Part shown: piece by piece, positions 8,298 to 17,751 of the stretch
Numbering within the stretch: the stretch's first letter is position 1
Layout: the number at the start of each line of letters is the position of its first letter
Assembly (NCBI GenBank): GCA_018336015.1
Contig: JAGXQZ010000013.1
Span: 24,403-88,402, forward strand
Source: Algoriphagus sp.
GTDB taxonomy: Bacteria; Bacteroidota; Bacteroidia; Cytophagales; Cyclobacteriaceae
Reading direction: 5' to 3'
Length of the DNA: 64,000 bases
Notes under the pieces: model-generated
The model's database searches: none
Told to the model about the DNA's origin: nothing
The model's input: only the letters and a program-made list of their open reading frames with translations
Made by a program: the position numbers and the translations under genes

Positions 8298-8738
8298 ATG
8301 AACCCTTCCGAATTTCCTTCCCTGCACCTTTCCCAATTGCTCTATACCAGTTCGAGACTGTTGATTCAGCAGATTCAAGTAAAGCTGAATGACTTTGGAT
8401 TGACTTATTTGCAATTTTTGGTGCTTTCGATCCTTTGGGAAGAGGATGGCTTAAAAGTCCATGAACTTGGAGCAAGGCTAAGTTTGGATTCAGGGACATT
8501 GACGCCGCTTTTGAAAAAGCTGGAATCCCAAAACCTTCTTAAAAGAAAGCGAGGTGATGCTGACGAACGCACGGTAAGTATTCACTTGACTTATCCCGGA
8601 AAAACACTTCAGTCCAAAACTTTGGAAGGCATTCGGGAGTTGGAAAGCCAATTAGCCCAAGAATTAGGAAAATCAGCTGACAAAGCGATTATTCAATTGG
8701 AGGGCCTAGTGGAAAACCTAAAATCAATTAAAAAGTAA
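8298..8738 (+). CDS. MarR-family regulator of the OhrR type, lacking the sensor Cys
   Basis: OhrR repressors control ohr and sense organic hydroperoxides through an N-terminal Cys in a segment like LCFALYAASR. Here that segment reads LSQLLYTSSRLL: Ser12 takes the place of the Cys, while the Tyr and Ser-Arg that follow are kept. The whole 146-aa protein has no cysteine. The winged helix is normal (LKVHELGARLSLDSGTLTPLLKKLESQNLLKRKRGDADERTV). ATG 8298 is chosen over an upstream TTG at 8247 because 8254-8288 is a terminator stem. It is followed 1 nt later by ohr, the classical ohrR-ohr arrangement. Loss of the thiol implies another signal or constitutive repression; that is inference. Confidence 0.85.
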   Translation: MNPSEFPSLHLSQLLYTSSRLLIQQIQVKLNDFGLTYLQFLVLSILWEEDGLKVHELGARLSLDSGTLTPLLKKLESQNLLKRKRGDADERTVSIHLTYPGKTLQSKTLEGIRELESQLAQELGKSADKAIIQLEGLVENLKSIKK

Positions 8739-8739
8739 G

Positions 8740-9159
8740 ATGGAAAAACTGATTGTGGACTACACCGCCGTAGCGGTCAATACCGGAGGAAGAAAAGGTC
8801 ATGTACGCACCGAGGATGGAATGCTTGATTTTGAAGTGACTATGCCAAAAGAAATCGGAGGCGAAGGTGGCAAGACCAACCCTGAGCAACTTTTTGCTGC
8901 AGGCTATGCAGCTTGCTTTGGTGGTGCTTTGGGGGCAGTGGCCGGGAAGACTAGTCTAAGAGATTCGGAGATCAAAGCCAAAGTACACTTGGGTCATTAC
9001 GGACCGGATAGCTTTGGATTGGCGGTAGATATTGAAGTGAAAATTCCCCATGCTGAATCCCTCGAGCACGCTCAGCAATTGGTAGAGGCAGCCCATCAGG
9101 TGTGTCCATATTCTAAGGCAACACGAGGAAACATTGAAGTGAATGTGAAAGCAGTTTAA
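8740..9159 (+). CDS. ohr: Organic hydroperoxide resistance protein Ohr (OsmC family)
   Basis: Ohr is a cytoplasmic thiol peroxidase that reduces organic hydroperoxides. The 139-aa protein has both catalytic cysteines in their usual contexts: Cys59 in GYAACFGGAL and Cys122 in HQVCPYSKATRGN. It also has the conserved N-terminal features GGRKGHVRTEDG and GGEGGKTNPEQLFAAGYAACF, which include the Arg and Glu that support catalysis. It is directly downstream of the OhrR-like gene, with a single base between stop and start, and ends in a hairpin terminator at 9180-9206. Confidence 0.95.
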   Translation: MEKLIVDYTAVAVNTGGRKGHVRTEDGMLDFEVTMPKEIGGEGGKTNPEQLFAAGYAACFGGALGAVAGKTSLRDSEIKAKVHLGHYGPDSFGLAVDIEVKIPHAESLEHAQQLVEAAHQVCPYSKATRGNIEVNVKAV

Positions 9160-9179
9160 TTTCAATTGAATTTGTATCG

Positions 9180-9206
9180 AAAAGGCAGGTGAAAGCTTGC
9201 CTTTTC
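9180..9206 (+). terminator. Rho-independent terminator after ohr
   Basis: Stem AAAAGGCA (9180-9187) pairs with TGCCTTTT (9198-9205), with a 10-nt loop and a T-rich end. Confidence 0.75.
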
Positions 9207-9298
9207 TATTTACATAGCTCATCTCCCAATTTTCTCTGATTGGTGCTTCCTTCACCGCTAAAAGCATTTAACTTTCCAATCGAAATAAAATTTTCCTT

Positions 9299-11833
9299 AT
9301 GAAGAAAAGTATACTGTCTTTGACATTTGTCTTCACCTTGGTATGGGCAGCTATGGCCCAGCTTAAGACCCCGGAGCAGTTTTTGGGCTACAAGCCCGGA
9401 GATCGGTTCACCCCGCATCACCGTATGGTGGATTATTTTGAGTATGTGGCTTCGCAAAATCCAAACATCAAACTGATCCAGTACGGTGAAACCAATGAAA
9501 AACGTCCACTGATCATGGCTATCCTTTCCAGCCCGGAAAACATGGCACGTCTGGAGCAGATCCGTACCGATAACCTCAAGCGTGCAGGTCTGATGGAAGG
9601 TGCGCCAAGCACCGAGATTCCAATCAACTGGATGTCCTTCAATGTGCACGGTAACGAATCGGTAGGCATGGAAGCAGCGATTTCCACATTTTACACACTG
9701 GCAGATCCGAAAAATCCCAAGTCTCAGGAATGGCTCAAAAATCAGGTCATCATCCTAGATCCTTGCATCAATCCCGATGGCCGCGACCGCTATGCGATGT
9801 GGTACAATCAGAAAATGAATACCCGTCTCCAGCCAGACCCGCAATCCATGGAGCACAACGAACCTTGGCCGGGAGGTAGAGCCAACCATTACCTTTTTGA
9901 CCTTAACCGTGACTGGGCTTGGCAGGTGCAGGTAGAATCTCAGCAGCGCCTCAAGATGTACCAGCAGTGGATGCCACAGTTGCACTTGGATTTTCATGAG
10001 CAAGGCATCGATCAGCCCTTTTACATGGCCCCGGCAGCTGAGCCTCTTCATGAGCAGTTGACTCCTTTCCAGCATGAGTTTCAGGATATCTTTGGTCGCA
10101 ATACGGCCAAGTATTTTGATCAGATGGGAAGATTTTATTTCACCAAGGAGCGCTTTGATCTTTTGTATCCCTCCTATGGCGATACCTATCCGATGTACAA
10201 CGGTGCCATCGGGATGACCATCGAGCAAGGTGGTAGCGGACGTGCAGGGATCGGGGTGTACAATTCAATCGGAGACACGGTGACCCTCAGCGGACGAATT
10301 GCCGGTCACTACACCGCAGCCATGTCAGCAGCAGAAGTCACCAGCCAAAATGCCAAAAGACTGGTCACCGAGTTTGCAAACTATTTCAAGAACAACTCGA
10401 CCAATCCAAAAGGCAAATACAAAAGCTTTGTCATCAAGGGAGAAAGTAATCCGGCTCAAGTAGCCAAGTTGCTTGAGCTTTTGGATAAAAATGGCATCCG
10501 CTACGGTAAGGCTGGAGCTAAAGCCGGACTGAAAGGATTTGAATACCAAAGCGGAAAGTCAGGGGTTATTTTTTCTACCTCAGACAAAGACATCGTCATC
10601 AATGCATACCAACCCAAGTCCGTTTTGGCTCAGGTTCTTTTCGAGCCAAATCCGACGCTCAATGATTCCATCACCTATGATATCACGAGCTGGGCGATGC
10701 CTTATGCCTATGGCTTGAAGGCCTACGCTTTGGAAACTCGACTGGATGCAGCAGGAGCCTATGAGAAGCCTGCTTTCTCTGCCAATGCAGCGAGCAGTAC
10801 TCCGGTGGCTTACTTGGCTCCTTGGCAAGGTACCCGGGATGCAGCCTTCCTTTCTGCCCTTCTCAACCAGAAAATCCGTGTTCGCTACGCAGAGTATCCT
10901 TTTGTCGTAGAAGGTAAAAGCTATCCAGCCGGCACCCTGATGATCACCAAAGGGGGCAATGAATATGTGGCGGACTTTGACAAAAAAGTAACCGAAACGG
11001 CCAATCGCTTTGGAGTGACCTTGGCGACTACCCAAACGGGCTATGTGGACAAGGGGAAAGACTTTGGATCACCAAATATCCGAGTGATCAAAGCCCCAAA
11101 AGTGGCCTTGGTGGGTGGAAACGGCACTTCTTCGCTCAACTATGGAGAAGTATGGCATTTCTTCGAAAAAGACCTGGATTATCCTTTGACCAATCTTGAT
11201 GCTGCGTCCATGGGAAGCTATGACCTAAGCAAGTACGATGTGATCATTTTGCCTTCCGTATTTGGTGCGGCTCTCAATGGTGGTGCTCAGACTAAACTGA
11301 CCGACTGGGTAAAAGCAGGCGGAAGGCTGATCGCGATCGATGCCTCCGTCAATCTATTCGCAAACAAAGAAGGATTCAAGCTGAAAACCTTTGACACCGA
11401 TGAGGAGAAAAAAGCTGCCGATAAGGCCGCTCAGGAGTTGGCTAAAGAGGAAAGATTGGAACCCTACACCGAAGGCGAGCGATTGGATATCTCAGGCGGA
11501 ACTGCCGGAGCGATCTATGAAATCAAAATGGATGAAACCCATCCGCTTGGCTATGGTACAGGAGGTAAATTCTACACACTAAAAAATAACTCCAACCGAT
11601 TTGCTTACCTGACTGGTGGAGTGAATGCAGGGATTATTTCAGGAAATGATGCCTACCGTACCGGCTACATCGGATACAAGATCAAATCACAGATGGGCAA
11701 CTCGATGGTCATCGGTGCCGAAAACCAAGGTCGTGGACAGATCGTCTACTTTGTGGACAATCCGATTTTCAGAGGATTCTGGGAAAGCGGCAAATTGGTT
11801 TTGAGCAACGCAATCTTCCTAGTAGGACAATAA
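9299..11833 (+). CDS. Secreted M14-family zinc carboxypeptidase
   Basis: M14 peptidases are zinc metallopeptidases that remove C-terminal residues or cut peptidoglycan peptides. This 844-aa protein has a signal peptide (MKKSILSLTFVFTLVWAAMA, cleavage before Gln21), then the M14 fold with zinc ligands HGNE (His117, Glu120), ILDPCINPDGRDRY, DLNRDWAW and a second His in LHLDFHEQG. The catalytic domain fills roughly the first 350 residues. The remainder contains a glutamine-amidotransferase-like stretch (KVALVGGNG...YDVIILPSVFGAALNGG), common in this Bacteroidota subfamily. It stands alone with its own terminator. Substrate is not evident. Confidence 0.9.
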   Translation: MKKSILSLTFVFTLVWAAMAQLKTPEQFLGYKPGDRFTPHHRMVDYFEYVASQNPNIKLIQYGETNEKRPLIMAILSSPENMARLEQIRTDNLKRAGLMEGAPSTEIPINWMSFNVHGNESVGMEAAISTFYTLADPKNPKSQEWLKNQVIILDPCINPDGRDRYAMWYNQKMNTRLQPDPQSMEHNEPWPGGRANHYLFDLNRDWAWQVQVESQQRLKMYQQWMPQLHLDFHEQGIDQPFYMAPAAEPLHEQLTPFQHEFQDIFGRNTAKYFDQMGRFYFTKERFDLLYPSYGDTYPMYNGAIGMTIEQGGSGRAGIGVYNSIGDTVTLSGRIAGHYTAAMSAAEVTSQNAKRLVTEFANYFKNNSTNPKGKYKSFVIKGESNPAQVAKLLELLDKNGIRYGKAGAKAGLKGFEYQSGKSGVIFSTSDKDIVINAYQPKSVLAQVLFEPNPTLNDSITYDITSWAMPYAYGLKAYALETRLDAAGAYEKPAFSANAASSTPVAYLAPWQGTRDAAFLSALLNQKIRVRYAEYPFVVEGKSYPAGTLMITKGGNEYVADFDKKVTETANRFGVTLATTQTGYVDKGKDFGSPNIRVIKAPKVALVGGNGTSSLNYGEVWHFFEKDLDYPLTNLDAASMGSYDLSKYDVIILPSVFGAALNGGAQTKLTDWVKAGGRLIAIDASVNLFANKEGFKLKTFDTDEEKKAADKAAQELAKEERLEPYTEGERLDISGGTAGAIYEIKMDETHPLGYGTGGKFYTLKNNSNRFAYLTGGVNAGIISGNDAYRTGYIGYKIKSQMGNSMVIGAENQGRGQIVYFVDNPIFRGFWESGKLVLSNAIFLVGQ

Positions 11834-11860
11834 TACTGAGATCAAATTTTAAAGAAATAG

Positions 11861-11891
11861 AACCGGCCGCAGGAATGTGGCCGGTTTTTTT
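11861..11891 (+). terminator. Rho-independent terminator after the M14 peptidase
   Basis: AACCGGCC (11861-11868) pairs with GGCCGGTT (11879-11886), followed by a run of T to 11891. Confidence 0.85.
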
Positions 11892-12011
11892 GTACAAAAG
11901 GAAATTTGAGGGTTTTCAAAAGCATTTTTAATCCTGTGATTATTCCCTATCTTTTTCCTCAAATTTTGAAAGGGCTCAAAATCCTTGCTCAAAGCCTATT
12001 TTGATTCACTC

Positions 12012-15000
12012 ATGAGACATATCCTACCTCTTTGGGGATTAGCTTTTTTACTTTTTGCCTGCGGCAAAAATCAGCCTGGCTCTGAGCTGCAAAGTGATAC
12101 CGTTTTACCTCCGAAAGAGATTCTGATTTCTCAACTTCCGGATTCTTTACAACCTCAACAGGTCTATTTAAAAGACACTCCTCGGCCAAGGTCAATTACT
12201 ATTCCGAAAAGTGATGGTGGATATTATTCTTTTCAAGACCCTAATGGGGAATACTTGTCATTTCCCCTTTTGGCCCCAAGGTCTCAGGAATTGTTGATGC
12301 TCAAAGATCCAAATGGAGAGGTAATTAAAAATGAGAACGGATTGCCTTACCTTCTCGGTGAGGGTGGTATTTCTCAATTCCGAACCTATTCTACCGATGA
12401 TGGACTTGCCCTGGATGCGATAAATTGTTCTTTACTGGACAGCAGAGGGCATCTTTGGTTTGGCACCAATGGAGGTGGGGTAAGTCGGTACGACGGAAAT
12501 TCCTTTACCAACTATACCACCTCCCAGGGCCTGACGGGAAATACTGTCCGAAGTATCTATGAGGATAGCAAGGGGGCGATTTGGTTTGGGACGATCTCAG
12601 GTGTCAGTCGGTTTGATGGATTTTCATTTACCAACTTCACGTTTGAGGATGGCTTGGCCGATGATGTGGTTTTTGGAATTACCGAAGATCAAAATGGCCA
12701 CTTGTGGTTTGGAACAGGAGGTGGAGGCGTAAGCAAGTTTGATGGCAGCACATTTACCAATTACACCAAAGCAGATGGTTTGGCAGATGACGTCGTGATT
12801 GCTGTGGCCAAAGATGACAAGGGCCATATTTATTTTGGAACCAACGGGGGTGGGTTTAGCCGTTTTGATGGCAAGTCTTTTACCAATTTTACCGAATTAG
12901 ATGGCTTGGCAGGAAATCGTGTCCGAAGCTTTGGCATGGCTTCCGACGGTTCTATTTGGATCGGTACGATAGGCGGCGGAGTCAGCCGATTTGATGGAAA
13001 ATTGTTCCGAAATTACTCCATCAAGGATGGCTTGGCTGATAATATTGTGAGATCCATTTTGGAGGACCATAATGGACATATTTGGTTGGGTACGGAGCGA
13101 GGAACCAGCAGATTTGACGGCAAGTTTACTACCTATACCCGTGATCAGGGCATGCCAGCCAACAGTGTCTTGACTATCGCATTGGATGATTCGGGAAAGC
13201 TGTGGTTTGGAACCGATGGAGGTGGCGTTACCCGCTTTGACGGAAGTTCATTTACCAGCTTTACAGTCAATCAAGGCCTTGGAGGCAATATTGTACTCAG
13301 CACTTTGGAAGATAAGTCTGGCAATCTTTGGTTTGGAACTGCCGGAGGCGGACTCACCAGATTTGATGGGAAGGGATTTACTACCTATTCTCTATCCCAG
13401 GGATTGGCAGGTGAGATTGTCTACTCTATCATTGAGGATAAAAATGGGAATATCTGGATAGGTACAGGAGGCGGCGGAATCAGTAAGTATGATGGCAAAA
13501 CTTTTACTACCTATACCAGCAGGCAAGGACTACCTTCGGATGAGATCTTGGCGATCGCAGAAGATCAAGAAGGTATTATTTGGATAGGAACAGACGGAGG
13601 AGGGATTACTAGATTTGACGGGGAAAGTTTTGTCAACTACGGAACAGACCAAGGATTGGCAGGTCAGGTCATTCTTACCCTTTTGCCTGAAAAAGAAGGC
13701 GGTATTTGGATAGGTGCCGTTGATGGCGGAGTGAGTTATTTTGATGGGAAAAAATTTACCAACCTCACTACTGAACAAGGCTTGGTCGACAATGAGATCA
13801 TGCAATTGAAGAAAGATCAGGAGGGCAACCTTTGGATTGGAACCTTGCATGGTCTTGGGTTTTTGCCCAAAAAATCCATTTCTGAATTTTTAAAGGGCAA
13901 AGATCAACTACAGGCCTTGTCCACATTGAAGTCCTTCGGAATAGAGCAAGGATTGCCGGATAATGTGATTTTGCAAATAGTCCCAATGCGGTCCGGTAAA
14001 ATGGCGGTGGGTACCAATCTTGGAATTGCATTTTTTGATCTTCTCAAAGCCGATGGAGAAGAGGAGTATAAATTGCAAAACATTGAGATTTTTAATTCGG
14101 AAACCGGCTACCCAGTCAAAGACCTCACTGATGGGCAAAACGCCATGTTTGAAGACAGTAAAGGGGTGCTTTGGGCAGGAACAGGTAGTAATAAGACAGC
14201 ATTGGTCCGCTTTGATTACAATGCCTTGGTTAGAAACAATAAACTCCCAAAGGTCTTTTTGAAGCAGCTTCGGATCAATGAGGAAGTGATTTCGTGGGAA
14301 ACCCTCAAAAAAGGAGAGGAATCTAGCTTGGTTGATTTTGATGAGCTAAGTACCTATGGCAAAATTCTAAGTGATGCAGATCGATCAGCTTTTCAGAAGC
14401 GCTTTAAAAATCTGGAATATGACCGCCTGAGTCCATTTTTTCCGATTCCTTTGGAGCTGGAATTACCATACCGGCATAACCACATCAACGTGGACTTTGG
14501 CACAAATGAGCTTGCAAAACCGAATCTGATCGAATACCAATACATTCTGGAGGGATATGATGAGGAGTGGAGCCCTGTCCTCAAGAAGACCAGTGCGACG
14601 TTTGGTAATATTCAGGAAGGGGAATACACATTCAAGGTAAAGGCAAGATTTATTGGACCAAGTAGTGGCCAGGCAAGTCAATGGACTGAACCGATCAGTT
14701 ATTCCTTTAGTGTGCTTCCTCCTTGGTATCGTACGTGGTGGGCATTTGCGATCTATGCAGTGGCCTTTCTCTCGCTCATCTATCCAGTACATAAATACCA
14801 GCGAAATTTGGTGATCAAAGCCGAGCAAGAGAAAGCCAGGGAGCGGGAATTGGCGCAGGCAAAAGAGATAGAAAAGGCATACACCAAGCTGGAAGCAGCT
14901 CACGAAAATCTCAAATCCACCCAAGCACAGTTGATTCAACAGGAAAAACTCGCCTCTCTTGGCCAGTTGACCGCAGGGATTGCACACGAGATTAAAAACC

Positions 15001-15707
15001 CTCTCAATTTTGTGAACAACTTCTCAGGATTGAGTCTCGAATTTATAGACGAAATAGAGGAAGAGCTTGATAAAATGGAATCTACAGACGCTGTAGAGAA
15101 CGTCCGAGACCTCCTAACAGATATCAAAACCAACTTGACCAAAATCAAGCATCATGGCGGAAGGGCTGATGGAATTGTGAAATCCATGCTTATGCACTCC
15201 CGTGGTGGAAGTGGTGCCATGGAACCTGCCGATCTCAATGAAGTGATCAAGGAATATGTCAATCTTTCCTTTCACGGAATGCGAGCTAATAAAAATCCGA
15301 TCAACGTTGACATCGCACTTGATCTTCAGGAAGACTTGCCAAAAATCCCGCTGAATTCGGAGGACTTCAGTCGCGTGATTTTGAATCTGACCAAAAATGC
15401 CTTCGATGCCATGCGTGAAAAAATCACAAAAGCAGGGCCTGATTATAAAGCCAAACTGGAAGTCCGGACAAAAGATTTGGGAGATAAAATCCTTATTGAG
15501 GTGGAAGATAATGGGCCCGGTGTGCCTGATGAAATCAAGGACAAACTCCTCATGCCGTTTTTCACCACCAAAAAAGGTACAGAAGGCACAGGTTTAGGAT
15601 TGAGTATTACTCACGACATCATCAAAGCCCACAAAGGTGAATTGGATATTACTACGCAAGTAGGCGAGTGGACAAAATTCAGCTTGACTTTGCCTAAAAC
15701 GCAATGA
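12012..15707 (+). CDS. Lipoprotein-type two-propeller sensor histidine kinase
   Basis: The ATG at 12012 (not the TTG at 11985) puts a lipobox, FLLFAC with Cys17, at the right distance from the N-terminus of a 1231-aa protein. A Reg_prop beta-propeller follows: twelve clear repeats of the type LWFGTNGGGVSRYDG plus two degenerate ones, 14 in all, enough for two seven-bladed propellers. Then come a Y_Y_Y domain (YQYILEGYDEEWSP), a membrane helix (WWAFAIYAVAFLSLIYPV), a coiled coil, HisKA with His992 in AHEIKNPLNF, and HATPase boxes (NLTKNAFDAM, DNGPGV, GTGLGLS). There is no receiver or AraC output domain, so it should signal to separate receivers such as those at 19.1-20.2 kb. A lipidated N-terminus plus a later membrane helix is unusual. 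A near -7 match (TATCTTTT) lies at 11948-11955. Confidence 0.9.
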   Translation: MRHILPLWGLAFLLFACGKNQPGSELQSDTVLPPKEILISQLPDSLQPQQVYLKDTPRPRSITIPKSDGGYYSFQDPNGEYLSFPLLAPRSQELLMLKDPNGEVIKNENGLPYLLGEGGISQFRTYSTDDGLALDAINCSLLDSRGHLWFGTNGGGVSRYDGNSFTNYTTSQGLTGNTVRSIYEDSKGAIWFGTISGVSRFDGFSFTNFTFEDGLADDVVFGITEDQNGHLWFGTGGGGVSKFDGSTFTNYTKADGLADDVVIAVAKDDKGHIYFGTNGGGFSRFDGKSFTNFTELDGLAGNRVRSFGMASDGSIWIGTIGGGVSRFDGKLFRNYSIKDGLADNIVRSILEDHNGHIWLGTERGTSRFDGKFTTYTRDQGMPANSVLTIALDDSGKLWFGTDGGGVTRFDGSSFTSFTVNQGLGGNIVLSTLEDKSGNLWFGTAGGGLTRFDGKGFTTYSLSQGLAGEIVYSIIEDKNGNIWIGTGGGGISKYDGKTFTTYTSRQGLPSDEILAIAEDQEGIIWIGTDGGGITRFDGESFVNYGTDQGLAGQVILTLLPEKEGGIWIGAVDGGVSYFDGKKFTNLTTEQGLVDNEIMQLKKDQEGNLWIGTLHGLGFLPKKSISEFLKGKDQLQALSTLKSFGIEQGLPDNVILQIVPMRSGKMAVGTNLGIAFFDLLKADGEEEYKLQNIEIFNSETGYPVKDLTDGQNAMFEDSKGVLWAGTGSNKTALVRFDYNALVRNNKLPKVFLKQLRINEEVISWETLKKGEESSLVDFDELSTYGKILSDADRSAFQKRFKNLEYDRLSPFFPIPLELELPYRHNHINVDFGTNELAKPNLIEYQYILEGYDEEWSPVLKKTSATFGNIQEGEYTFKVKARFIGPSSGQASQWTEPISYSFSVLPPWYRTWWAFAIYAVAFLSLIYPVHKYQRNLVIKAEQEKARERELAQAKEIEKAYTKLEAAHENLKSTQAQLIQQEKLASLGQLTAGIAHEIKNPLNFVNNFSGLSLEFIDEIEEELDKMESTDAVENVRDLLTDIKTNLTKIKHHGGRADGIVKSMLMHSRGGSGAMEPADLNEVIKEYVNLSFHGMRANKNPINVDIALDLQEDLPKIPLNSEDFSRVILNLTKNAFDAMREKITKAGPDYKAKLEVRTKDLGDKILIEVEDNGPGVPDEIKDKLLMPFFTTKKGTEGTGLGLSITHDIIKAHKGELDITTQVGEWTKFSLTLPKTQ
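12380..13870 (+). repeat. Coding tandem repeats (Reg_prop blades)
   Basis: The DNA carries twelve clear degenerate repeats of about 120-130 bp, each encoding one propeller blade with [LI]W[FIL]GT..GG..[ST][RK][FY]DG. Neighbouring units are similar enough at base level to allow slippage or recombination that would change blade number. Confidence 0.85.
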
Positions 15708-15844
15708 ATAGGAGACTCAAATTGAGGAAAATGAGTGCCTGCCATTCGAAGAATTTTTCAAAGTATCGGCGATTTGGTTCTTGCTTTTCTAAAGGATAGA
15801 TTTTAAAATTATTCATATTTCATTTTTAACCCTGTTTATTCACT

Positions 15845-17635
15845 TTGGAACCTAATTCCCCAAGAAAGTCCCACTATCAAAGGATTTTATTTCGTCTGTT
15901 TGGCGATGCAGATCTTGAGTTTATCGACCAAATTTTATCCTCCGGTAAATCGCTAGAACTTGAAACAGGCCAGTTCCTTTTTCATCAAGGGGATACAGGC
16001 AATTCACTTTACATAGTTCTTTCGGGAAGATTTAGGGCTTTGGCCACACAAAACGACAATGTGCTCCATGCGTTGGGAGACATTGGGGAAGGCGAGCCGA
16101 TAGGTGAGTTTGCTTTATTTACTTCAGCTCCCCGATCTGCATCCGTAGTTGCCATCCGTAAATCAGTCGTTCTGGAATTGACTGAGGTCGAATATCTCAA
16201 GCTGGTAAGTAAAAAGCCGGAGTTTTCTACGCTTATGGCAAGGTTTGTAATCAACCGAATGCGAAGAAACTCCCTACAACAGCATTTGGAAAGTTCTGCC
16301 AAAAATATTGCAGTCATGAACCTTCAGGCAGATCGGGATATCACTGCCTATACGAGTGCTATCCAGCTGGAATTTGAGGCCTTGAATGTTCCCATCCAGG
16401 TGTTAGATCATGATTCACATGCCTCTTGGGACACGCATGATTTGTATCGGGCACTGGAAGACCATGAGGGATTAAACTTTCTAGTATGTAGTGAAGCCGA
16501 CTTGCACTGGTCACAGCAATGTGCCATCTATGCCGATTTGATTGTGATTGCCACCGATTTTTACGCAGAAAGTGAGCTGTATGAAATAGAAAAAAGATTG
16601 GGTCTGTATTCCCAGAACATTCTGAATAAAAAGATCTTCCTGCTTCTACTTCATCCTGAAAATGCCCCAAATCCAGTCAATACCAGACGATGGTTTGAAA
16701 ATAGGAAGCTCGATTTGCATATTCATTACCGATTAAATCATGGTCCGGATATCCGTAGATTTGCCCGAATACTGACCAATAAAGCCATAGGTTTAGTATT
16801 AGGCGGTGGAGGAGCCAAAGGGTTTGCGCATTTGGGGGCTGTCTTGGCGCTTAATGAAATGGGTGTGGAAATCGACTTTTTAGGAGGTACCAGTGCAGGA
16901 GCACTTTATGGTATTACTACATCTTATTGTGACTTTGATCCGGAGAAGATTAGATTTTATGCCAATGATTCAGCATCAAATAAGCTGACCCGCAATGATT
17001 TCACCTTTCCCATCCTGTCGATTATGTCCGGGAAAAAAATGATCAACTACCTGAAGAAAATGATGGGAGAGACTCACTTGGAGGATTTTTGGGTGACTAG
17101 CTATTGCGTGTCCACCAATTTTTCAAATGCTTCTACCCGAATACATGATTCAGGAGTGGCCTGGAAGCAGATTGCCGCGAGTATAGCCATACCCGGTATT
17201 TATCCTCCCGTGGTGATAGATCATCAACTTCATGTAGATGGAGGAGTAGTGGATAATTTGCCTATTGAAACCATGTACAATTATCCGGTTAGGCACATTA
17301 TCGCCATTTCCCTTACCCAGCTGAGGTCACAACCGGTAAAATTTGAAGAGATCCCTTCAGCCGGCACCTTGCTGATGGATTCTCTTCTCGGGAGAAAAAA
17401 ATACCGACTACCTGGCATCACCTCAATTTTGGTCAACTCGCTGACGCTAAATAGCCGACAAAAGCAAGAAATGTCCAAATCCGGGGTAGCTGTCTATTTG
17501 GAAATGGAGCTCAAAGGGATTGGGATGCTAGATGACTCCAGGTGGAAAGAGATCGTACAGAAAGGCCACGATCAGATGAAATCAGCTCTGGAATCTTTGC
17601 CAGAGGAAGAGAAATTCTGGGTGAGAGAGCCCTGA
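15845..17635 (+). CDS. cNMP-binding patatin-like phospholipase (NTE type)
   Basis: The 596-aa protein joins a cyclic-nucleotide-binding domain (about 15-140) to a patatin lipase. The phosphate-binding cassette is intact: GEFALF (Gly87, Glu88) and PRSAS (Arg97). The lipase has the oxyanion loop GGGGAKG (about 320-326), the nucleophile Ser350 in GGTSAG and the dyad Asp465 in VDGGVVDN. This is the layout of neuropathy-target-esterase homologues, which deacylate (lyso)phospholipids, minus their membrane helix. It starts with TTG at 15845: an in-frame stop lies 18 nt upstream and the first in-frame Met is residue 131, inside the cNMP domain. It sits between two histidine kinases, and a receiver-adenylate cyclase is encoded 2.6 kb downstream on the same strand. 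Confidence 0.9.
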   Translation: MEPNSPRKSHYQRILFRLFGDADLEFIDQILSSGKSLELETGQFLFHQGDTGNSLYIVLSGRFRALATQNDNVLHALGDIGEGEPIGEFALFTSAPRSASVVAIRKSVVLELTEVEYLKLVSKKPEFSTLMARFVINRMRRNSLQQHLESSAKNIAVMNLQADRDITAYTSAIQLEFEALNVPIQVLDHDSHASWDTHDLYRALEDHEGLNFLVCSEADLHWSQQCAIYADLIVIATDFYAESELYEIEKRLGLYSQNILNKKIFLLLLHPENAPNPVNTRRWFENRKLDLHIHYRLNHGPDIRRFARILTNKAIGLVLGGGGAKGFAHLGAVLALNEMGVEIDFLGGTSAGALYGITTSYCDFDPEKIRFYANDSASNKLTRNDFTFPILSIMSGKKMINYLKKMMGETHLEDFWVTSYCVSTNFSNASTRIHDSGVAWKQIAASIAIPGIYPPVVIDHQLHVDGGVVDNLPIETMYNYPVRHIIAISLTQLRSQPVKFEEIPSAGTLLMDSLLGRKKYRLPGITSILVNSLTLNSRQKQEMSKSGVAVYLEMELKGIGMLDDSRWKEIVQKGHDQMKSALESLPEEEKFWVREP

Positions 17636-17751
17636 TTCAGTAAAATTCTAAGTTTAATTAATTCAGGGTATTGCTAATCTTCTGGTTTTTTTCAAATTAG
17701 GATTGAAAATAGAATCCATCCGGCCTACTTTGGAAAAACGAACTGTTTGAA

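Noticed and set aside
12380..13870. Tandem repeats considered as a CRISPR or satellite array
   Set aside because: They are in frame, encode propeller blades and have no constant repeat/unique spacer pattern.
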